DNA from: JBLHOS01 sp047623825
GTDB lineage: Bacteria > Pseudomonadota > Alphaproteobacteria > Rhodobacterales > Rhodobacteraceae
Reading direction: 5' to 3'
Length of the DNA stretch: 7,461 bases
Assembly: GCA_047623825.1 (NCBI GenBank)
Contig: JBLHOS010000109.1
Span: 1-7,461, forward strand
The notes under the pieces are model-generated. The model did no database searches, had not been told where the DNA came from, and saw only the letters and a list, made by a program, of their open reading frames with translations. Position 1 is the first letter of the stretch; each line of letters opens with the position of its first letter. A program made the translations under genes and the position numbers. Below, in pieces: positions 1 to 5,073 of the stretch.

Positions 1-1
1 A

Positions 2-88
2 TGTCTTGGTCAAATTGTAATGGTCGTATTTGGACTTGCGAGGAGGGACGCATCATTGCCAGATGCACCATATGGCACGCCCCTTTGA
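2..88 (+). CDS. Possible 3' end of an upstream gene (partial, perhaps a membrane protein)
   Basis: A reading frame enters from the left edge and stops at TGA 86-88, giving about 28 residues. It contains a hydrophobic stretch (GQIVMVVFGLA) followed by a basic ARRD and a Pro-rich tail ending in YGTPL. A hydrophobic helix followed by positive residues and a short polar tail is how many transporters end, for example MFS proteins. If real, it overlaps the start of the next gene, in keeping with the overlapping style of this cluster. Frame 1 is also open over the same stretch (to about 117), but its product is Cys/Trp-rich and implausible. Too little is visible to name a family, and the frame could be fortuitous. 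Confidence 0.4.
   Translation, partial: CLGQIVMVVFGLARRDASLPDAPYGTPL
41..47 (+). promoter_or_regulatory. Shine-Dalgarno AGGAGGG upstream of the PPOX-like gene
   Basis: AGGAGGG is a near-perfect anti-16S match. The in-frame ATG codons that follow are at 63 and 72, leaving 15 or 24 bases of spacing, which is longer than usual. The in-frame TTG at 30 lies before this site and so cannot use it. The site therefore favours ATG 63 without settling it. Confidence 0.5.
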
Positions 89-530
89 ACCAGAGCATTT
101 GTTGCAAAAACCCCTGATGGCGATCCTTGCTACACGGTGTCCACATGGCCCCCGCACAGCACCGGTCTGGTTTTTGTGGCAGGACGGGGCCCTTTGGATG
201 TTGGGCGATGTTGGTGGTAGTTCGGTTCAGCGAATTGAGGATGATCCATCTGTGTCAGTTGAAATCACGGAATTTGATCCCGCGCGCGGGATCTTGCTGC
301 ATTTGGGTCTGCGCGGCACGGCAGAGGTGCAACTGATGCAGCCTAACCTTTTTCGCCAACTGCTAACAAAATATCTGGGGCCGGCTGAGGACCGCTGGAA
401 CCCTTGGTTTATCGCCCAGATCGCGCGAATTGATGACCCGGATGGGCGGTTGATCCGGTTGCGGCCTGACAGCGTTTTCACGAACAACGGTTCATTTTTC
501 TTGACCGGCCCTGAGTTGGCTTGGCCATGA
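63..530 (+). CDS. Pyridoxamine 5'-phosphate oxidase-like flavin-binding split-barrel protein
   Basis: The product is about 155 residues and reads as a single small split-barrel domain of the PPOX-like superfamily. These are usually cytoplasmic homodimers that bind FMN, F420 or haem at the dimer interface. Visible features are the opening strand MAILATRCPHGPRTAPVWF (about 19-37), the strand DGALWML (41-47), a loop with SSVQRIEDDP (53-62) where family members often contact the cofactor phosphate, and the strand LGLRGTAEVQ (81-90). It is shorter than true PdxH (about 200+ residues) and lacks a recognisable PdxH C-terminus, so a role in pyridoxal phosphate synthesis should not be assumed. ATG 63 is chosen because it follows an AGGAGGG site; ATG 72 and TTG 30 are alternatives. 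Its stop overlaps the cyclo-ligase start by 4 bases (ATGA), suggesting translational coupling. Substrate and cofactor are unknown. Confidence 0.8.
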   Translation: MHHMARPFEPEHLLQKPLMAILATRCPHGPRTAPVWFLWQDGALWMLGDVGGSSVQRIEDDPSVSVEITEFDPARGILLHLGLRGTAEVQLMQPNLFRQLLTKYLGPAEDRWNPWFIAQIARIDDPDGRLIRLRPDSVFTNNGSFFLTGPELAWP

Positions 531-1084
531 CATTGGCCGATCAAAAGGCGCAACTGCGCAAATTGGCGTATGCGGCGCGCAAAACGGCCCACGGCTTGGC
601 GTCGGATCAAGAGGCTAATCGCAGGTTGCTGGACGAATTGGGGCCGCTGCGCGGGGTCGTCATCTCTGGATATATGCCCATTCGAACAGAGGTCAGCCCG
701 CTGGTGGCAATGACGGCGCTGGCCAAAAGTAATCGCGTTGCTGTGCCGGTGATCGCACGCGCCGGCCTGCCGCTGATCTTTCACGAATGGACGCCAGAGA
801 TAGTGATGATCGACGGCCCATTTGGTGCGCGTGTCCCCCAAACGGCTGTAACTGTCATCCCGGACGTCTTGATCGTGCCGTTGGTGGGATTTGATGCGAA
901 CATCAACAGATTAGGCTATGGCGGCGGGTTTTATGATCGTACCTTGGAACAGCTGCGCGCTCTAAAAACAATCCGGGCGATCGGCTTTGCCTACAGCGCG
1001 CAACAACTGGACCTGCTGCCGTTAGAGGTGACCGATCAGCCCTTGGATGCGATTGTCACTGAATGTGGCGTGATTAGACCCTAA
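527..1084 (+). CDS. 5-formyltetrahydrofolate cyclo-ligase (MTHFS family)
   Basis: This enzyme uses ATP to convert 5-formyl-THF into 5,10-methenyl-THF, returning a storage or inhibitory folate to the one-carbon pool in the cytoplasm. The 185-residue length is normal. The N-terminal basic helix KAQLRKLAYAARK (7-19) matches the family's ATP-contacting segment. PIRTEVSPL (51-59) fits the folate-side strand, and VPLVGFD followed by RLGYGGGFYDRTL (about 117-140) is the diagnostic MgATP loop. The Gly usually seen in FDxxGxRLGYGGG is replaced (FDANINRLGYGGG), while the glycine loop and Asp are intact, so activity is expected. ATG 527 is preferred over the in-frame TTG at 521 because it forms the ATGA overlap with the upstream stop and gives a typical N-terminus. 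It has no strong SD of its own, which fits coupled translation. In many bacteria 6S RNA precedes this gene; here there is no space for it. Confidence 0.95.
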   Translation: MTLADQKAQLRKLAYAARKTAHGLASDQEANRRLLDELGPLRGVVISGYMPIRTEVSPLVAMTALAKSNRVAVPVIARAGLPLIFHEWTPEIVMIDGPFGARVPQTAVTVIPDVLIVPLVGFDANINRLGYGGGFYDRTLEQLRALKTIRAIGFAYSAQQLDLLPLEVTDQPLDAIVTECGVIRP

Positions 1085-1127
1085 TTGTGCACTTGCTCGC
1101 TTCGCATCCAAAGCCTAAGCCAGTTGA

Positions 1128-1940
1128 ATGAGATGTCTTTTCCTTGGCGATGTGATGGGCCGCGCGGGACGCGCCGCGATTACAGAGAAACTGCCCGGTT
1201 TGCGAACCGAATGGCGGTTGGATTTTGTTGTGGTCAATGGTGAGAACGCCAGTGCAGGGAATGGCCTGACGGCGGACCATGCCAAAGGGATCCTTGCGGC
1301 TGGTGCCGATTGCATCACCTTGGGTGATCACGCGTTCGATCAAAAGGAAATGCTAAGCTTTATCGCGACAGAGCCGCGGATCGTGCGCCCACTGAACTTT
1401 GCCAAGGCTGCGCCGGGCAAAGGCGCGCAGTTGTTCCATGCGGCGGGTGGTCGTAAGGTTCTGGTCGCCCAAGCTTTGGGTCAAGTCTTTATGAAGCGCC
1501 CGTTCTCAGATCCGTTTTCCGCACTTGAGCCGATTTTGAACGCCCATCCGTTGGGTGGAATGGCCAACGCGATCTTGATTGATATCCATTGTGAAGCGAC
1601 GTCTGAAAAAATGGCCACTGGGCATTATTGTGACGGCCGGGCCAGTTTGGTTGTTGGGACACATACCCACGTGCCCACAGCTGACGCGCAGATCCTTCCG
1701 GGCGGTACCGCATACCTAACGGATGCGGGCATGTGTGGCGATTATAACTCCGTCATAGGGATGGAAAAAGATGAGCCAATGCGCCGGTTCATAACAGGCA
1801 TGCCCAAAGGCCGATTTGTGCCCGCAGTCGGTGAGGCGACCCTGTCGGGCGTCTATATTGAGACGGATGACCAGACCGGTAAGGCCCTTAGGGTTGAGCC
1901 CGTGCGGATTGGTGGTCGGTTGCAACAGGCGGGTCCATGA
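1128..1940 (+). CDS. YmdB/TIGR00282-family metallophosphoesterase
   Basis: The 270-residue product has the full calcineurin-like layout of the YmdB family, whose characterised members are dimetal phosphodiesterases acting on 2',3'- or 3',5'-cyclic nucleotides. Metal-site residues are visible in order: D8 in FLGDVMG, E39 and N40 in VNGENAS, the GDHAFD motif at 66-71, H154 in IDIHCEATSEK, and H179/H181 in VGTHTHVPTADAQ. The C-terminal TDAGMCGDYNSVIGM segment (about 198-212) is also family-typical. The canonical motif is GNHxWD; here the metal-bridging Asn is Asp (D67). My recollection is that this form occurs in Rhodobacterales, so it may be a lineage trait rather than a defect. The gene starts 43 bases after the cyclo-ligase, with no strong SD before ATG 1128. 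Its stop overlaps the next gene by 4 bases. The physiological substrate is unknown, and neighbouring genes give no clear hint. Confidence 0.92.
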   Translation: MRCLFLGDVMGRAGRAAITEKLPGLRTEWRLDFVVVNGENASAGNGLTADHAKGILAAGADCITLGDHAFDQKEMLSFIATEPRIVRPLNFAKAAPGKGAQLFHAAGGRKVLVAQALGQVFMKRPFSDPFSALEPILNAHPLGGMANAILIDIHCEATSEKMATGHYCDGRASLVVGTHTHVPTADAQILPGGTAYLTDAGMCGDYNSVIGMEKDEPMRRFITGMPKGRFVPAVGEATLSGVYIETDDQTGKALRVEPVRIGGRLQQAGP

Positions 1941-2863
1941 GCCGTCATCTGGCGCTGATGATCACAGCGTTAGTTATTCTTGGCGCCGCTTGGGGCATCA
2001 CCCAACCCTTATCAAAAATCGCGGTGTCCGAAGGCTACCGTCATGTCGGGATCATTTTTTGGCAGTTCGCTCTTGGCTCAGTTCTGCTTGGAGTGATTGC
2101 GTTGATCCGGGGGCAAAGGCTGCCACTCGGGCGCCGACACGTCTTTTTCTATTTCGTGATTGCCATAATCGGGACGTTGCTGCCAAATACGGCCAGCTAC
2201 TCCGCAGCCGTTCACCTGCCGGCGGGAGTCCTGTCGATCTTCATTTCACTTGTTCCAATGATGGCCTTTGTCATAGCGATGACTATGGGCTTGGACCGTT
2301 TCTCGACCATGCGGTTGTTGGGGTTGTCGCTGGGTCTTACCGCTATCGTCTTGATCGCAGCCCCAGAGGCTGGCCTACCTGATCCTGCGATGGTGGCTTG
2401 GCTGCCGATCGCAATGATTGCCCCAGCTTTTTATGCCCTCGAAAGCAATTACGTGGCTTGGAATGGGACTGTAGGAATGGACCCGGTGCAGGTTTTGTTG
2501 GGCGCATCGCTGGTCGGCACGGTTCTGAGCCTGCCTTTGGCCGTGGGCATGGGCCAATGGATCAATCCGTTGCCGCCCTATGGCGCGCCCGACTATGCCG
2601 TGATTGCAAGCTCATTTGCCCATGCGCTGGCCTATACCGGATATGTCTGGCTGGTGGGGCAGGCGGGCCCGGTCTTTGCAGCACAGGTCAGCTACTTGGT
2701 TACCGGGTTCGGCATCCTTTGGGCCAAGCTAATTTTGGGCGAAACTTATTCCGTTTGGGTTTGGGCCGCCCTTGGCGTCATGTTTCTGGGCCTCCTTTTG
2801 GTGCAGCCCCGGCCCAAAGACGCGCTTGCAGTGGGCCCCGCGCTGGGGAATGATGCGGTTTAA
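1937..2863 (+). CDS. EamA/DMT-superfamily transporter (10 TM)
   Basis: The 308-residue product is almost entirely hydrophobic and reads as two EamA repeats of about five helices each (roughly 8-141 and 153-290), the drug/metabolite transporter architecture of the inner membrane. Family-like features are the opening LVILGAAWGITQPLSKIAV (13-31), with the Gly/Trp-rich first helix of DMT exporters, and the last repeat's AQVSYLVTGFGILWAKLILG (about 248-267) followed by ET, matching the usual EamA helix 9 segment. DMT proteins export or import amino acids, nucleobases, sugars or drugs; the substrate cannot be read from sequence. Helix count is by eye. The start is set by the ATGA overlap with the upstream stop and a modest AGGCGGG at 1927-1933. 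The C-terminal tail (PRPKDALAVGPALGNDAV) is hydrophilic and probably cytoplasmic. Confidence 0.92.
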   Translation: MSRHLALMITALVILGAAWGITQPLSKIAVSEGYRHVGIIFWQFALGSVLLGVIALIRGQRLPLGRRHVFFYFVIAIIGTLLPNTASYSAAVHLPAGVLSIFISLVPMMAFVIAMTMGLDRFSTMRLLGLSLGLTAIVLIAAPEAGLPDPAMVAWLPIAMIAPAFYALESNYVAWNGTVGMDPVQVLLGASLVGTVLSLPLAVGMGQWINPLPPYGAPDYAVIASSFAHALAYTGYVWLVGQAGPVFAAQVSYLVTGFGILWAKLILGETYSVWVWAALGVMFLGLLLVQPRPKDALAVGPALGNDAV

Positions 2864-2896
2864 GGCACCGGTCGACTTCATCATGACAGGCAATAG

Positions 2897-4675
2897 ATGA
2901 TCGCGCATTCCCTATCGCCTGTAATGCAGGCCGTTTTAACCCTGACCGTTGTGGCGGTCATGTTCGTATTGTTCATTCGCGAGCGGTATCCAACCGAGGT
3001 TGTGGCCATCGCCGGTGCCGCATTTATGCTGGCCTTCGGATTATTGCCTTATGACGCCGCCCTCGCTGTTTTGTCCAACCCGGCCCCCTGGACCATCGCC
3101 GCGATGTTTATCGTCATGGGTGCGTTGGTGCGAACCGGTGCATTAGAACGCTTTACCCAAACTGCAGAGGCGAATGCCAAGACCCGGCCGCTAGTCGCTG
3201 TTGTGTCATTGATGGCTTTTGTTGTTATTGCCTCTGCATTTGTGTCCAACACACCTGTGGTTGTGGTCATGATCCCTGTCTTCGTGCAGATCGCGCGGAC
3301 CATGGGGCGACCATCCTCAAAACTACTGATCCCGCTTAGCTATGGTGCGATCATGGGGGGGACACTGACATTGATCGGCACGTCGACCAATTTGCTGGTT
3401 GATGGTGTGGCGCGCGCGCAAGGTCTGGCGCCCTTCACAATCTTTGAGGTGACGCCGATCGGTTTGATCGTGGTTGCCTGGGGGATGCTGTATCTGGCAG
3501 TCTTCGGACGGCATCTGTTGCCTGATCGTGGCTCAATGGCGGACATGTTGTCTGACCGCTCTCGGATGAAGTTTTTTACTGAAGTTGCAGTGCCTGAGGA
3601 CAGCGCGCTGATCGGTCAATTGGTGGCGGAGGTCGACCTGTTTCGTCGCGACGGTGTGCGGTTGATCGACGTTCTGCGCGGTGATGCGTCCTTGCGGCGG
3701 GACCTGACGGCGGTAGAACTTCAAGCCGGCGACCGCGTGGTTCTGCGTACCGAGATGTCCGAAGTTTTGGGCCTGCAGGCCAACAAGAACCTGCGGACCG
3801 TCGATAAGCTAAGCTCGGTTGCCACCAGCACCGTTGAGGTCCTGATCACGCCGGGGTGTCGGATGATCGGGCGCTCACTCGGATCACTTCGATTGCGGCG
3901 GCGATATGGGGTCTATCCGTTGGCCGTTCACCGCCGGAACCAAAACATTGGCCGTCAGCTTGACGATCTGGTGGTGCGGGTTGGTGACACGTTGCTGTTG
4001 GAAGGTGATCCTGCAGATATTCAACGTCTGGCGGTCGATATGGAATTGGTCGATGTCGCAAAACCATCAGCCCGGGCCTACCGCCGCAATCATGCGCCGA
4101 TCGCCATCGGTGCGATGGTCGGCATCGTTATTTTGGCTGCACTCAACATCGCACCGATCTTTTTGCTGGCAGTGTTGGCCGTCGCCGTGGTGCTGCTGAC
4201 GCGCTGTATTGATGCCGATGAGGCGTTTTCATTCATCGATGGGCGATTGTTGGCGCTGATCTTTTCGATGCTGGCGATCGGGGCTGCGTTGCAATCTACC
4301 GGGGCTGTCGCGTTGATCGTGGGTGGGCTTGCGCCTGCACTGGCCGATCTGCCGCCGTTTGTCCTGATCTGGGCGATCTATCTGATTACTTCTATCCTGA
4401 CTGAGCTGGTGTCTAACAATGCGGTTGCCGTGGTGGTGACACCCGTCGCCATCGCATTGGGAACGGCCATTGGCGTAGACCCGCGACCGTTGGTCGTCGC
4501 GGTCATGATCGCGGCCTCTGCCAGTTTTGCCACGCCGATTGGCTACCAAACAAATATGTTGGTCTACGGTCCCGGCGGCTATCGGTTTACTGATTTCATG
4601 AAGGTTGGTATTCCTTTGAACCTAAGTATGGGTGTTTTGGTCAGCCTGGCGATCCCGTACTTCTGGCCCCTCTGA
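2897..4675 (+). CDS. SLC13/CitM-like permease with two RCK_C (TrkA-C) domains
   Basis: The 592-residue inner-membrane protein has two transmembrane halves (about 10-210 and 400-592) around a soluble middle. The middle holds two RCK_C domains (about 225-293 and 312-385), each with the end-strand GD signature: LQAGDRVVLR (275-284) and VRVGDTLLLEG (360-370). RCK_C domains are thought to sense a small ligand. The transport halves carry paired re-entrant-hairpin motifs: FVSNTPVVVVMIP (115-127) with IGTSTN (160-165) in the first, and LVSNNAVAVVVTP (504-516) with TPIGYQTN (546-553) in the second. SNT/SNN is the Na+/carboxylate-binding signature in divalent-anion symporters, so an organic acid or inorganic anion such as sulfate is plausible; this is inference from family. 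It begins 33 bases after the DMT gene with a poor SD, and the lipoprotein gene follows by 14 bases. The minus-strand gene at 5074-6849 is a same-architecture paralogue. Confidence 0.93.
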   Translation: MIAHSLSPVMQAVLTLTVVAVMFVLFIRERYPTEVVAIAGAAFMLAFGLLPYDAALAVLSNPAPWTIAAMFIVMGALVRTGALERFTQTAEANAKTRPLVAVVSLMAFVVIASAFVSNTPVVVVMIPVFVQIARTMGRPSSKLLIPLSYGAIMGGTLTLIGTSTNLLVDGVARAQGLAPFTIFEVTPIGLIVVAWGMLYLAVFGRHLLPDRGSMADMLSDRSRMKFFTEVAVPEDSALIGQLVAEVDLFRRDGVRLIDVLRGDASLRRDLTAVELQAGDRVVLRTEMSEVLGLQANKNLRTVDKLSSVATSTVEVLITPGCRMIGRSLGSLRLRRRYGVYPLAVHRRNQNIGRQLDDLVVRVGDTLLLEGDPADIQRLAVDMELVDVAKPSARAYRRNHAPIAIGAMVGIVILAALNIAPIFLLAVLAVAVVLLTRCIDADEAFSFIDGRLLALIFSMLAIGAALQSTGAVALIVGGLAPALADLPPFVLIWAIYLITSILTELVSNNAVAVVVTPVAIALGTAIGVDPRPLVVAVMIAASASFATPIGYQTNMLVYGPGGYRFTDFMKVGIPLNLSMGVLVSLAIPYFWPL

Positions 4676-4677
4676 AC

Positions 4678-4683
4678 GGAGAG
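4678..4683 (+). promoter_or_regulatory. Shine-Dalgarno GGAGAG for the lipoprotein gene
   Basis: GGAGAG lies 6 bases before ATG 4690, just after the permease stop at 4673-4675. It is one of the better-placed ribosome sites in the window and supports both the ATG choice and the reality of this small gene. Confidence 0.75.
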
Positions 4684-4689
4684 AGTGTT

Positions 4690-5073
4690 ATGCGTGCACC
4701 CCAAATTGGTTTTGGATTTTTGTTGTTGGTACTGGGCGCATGCGGCACCAGCGTCCCACAACCGCAATCTGTTATTGTATCCCAAAATCTGATCACGGTG
4801 CTAATGACGAACGGGACAACTTGTCTGGGCCCTGCGCCAAGCGCAGAGGTGCTCAGCTGGGCCGGGCGGCTGCAAGATTGCCCATCGTCTTATGACTATA
4901 CGGTCGAAATTGATCCCAGAGCCAACCCGCTGCGCCTGATCTTGGTCGAGTTTTTTGAGGCTATCGGTCTAGACGATATCCTGTCGCCGATTGCCCGCGT
5001 TGAGATCACCAGCCCCGGCGGTGTGACACGCACCTTTGTCAGCCCGCCACCGCCCCTGGAAGTCGGCGACTGA
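4690..5073 (+). CDS. Small lipoprotein of unknown function
   Basis: The 127-residue product starts with a lipoprotein signal: MRAPQ, a hydrophobic core (IGFGFLLLVL, 6-15) and the lipobox LGAC, giving lipidated Cys18. Residue 19 is Gly, not Asp, so by the E. coli Lol rule it would go to the outer membrane. The mature part is about 110 residues with two further cysteines (C45 in TTCLGP, C64 in QDCPSS) that could form a disulfide in the periplasm. A charged segment with EIDPRANPLRLILVEFFEAIGL (73-94, a likely helix) and a Pro-rich end (SPPPPLEVGD) follow. I do not recognise the family; it may be a conserved Rhodobacterales lipoprotein. It sits 14 bases after an SLC13/RCK_C permease with its own SD, so the two are probably co-transcribed, and it abuts a second such permease on the other strand. 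A functional link to transport is only a guess from position. Confidence 0.85.
   Translation: MRAPQIGFGFLLLVLGACGTSVPQPQSVIVSQNLITVLMTNGTTCLGPAPSAEVLSWAGRLQDCPSSYDYTVEIDPRANPLRLILVEFFEAIGLDDILSPIARVEITSPGGVTRTFVSPPPPLEVGD

Noticed and set aside
1..34. A promoter using TTGGTC (6-11) and TATTTG (27-32).
   Set aside because: The spacer is only 15 bases, both hexamers are weak matches, and the region may be the coding end of an upstream gene.
63..530. Naming the first gene pdxH.
   Set aside because: The protein is about 155 residues with a single split-barrel domain and lacks a recognisable PdxH C-terminal region; only superfamily membership is supported.
227..841. Long minus-strand open frame of 204 codons opposite the flavin-fold and cyclo-ligase genes.
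   Set aside because: It is the shadow of two well-supported plus-strand genes; its product is rich in Arg/His/Gln/Ser with no recognisable domain.
1085..1127. A promoter, terminator or 6S RNA next to the 5-formyl-THF cyclo-ligase, where 6S RNA is often found.
   Set aside because: The cyclo-ligase overlaps the upstream gene, and only 43 bases follow it, far too few for a 6S RNA of about 150-200 bases. No hairpin with a T-run or clear -35/-10 pair is visible.
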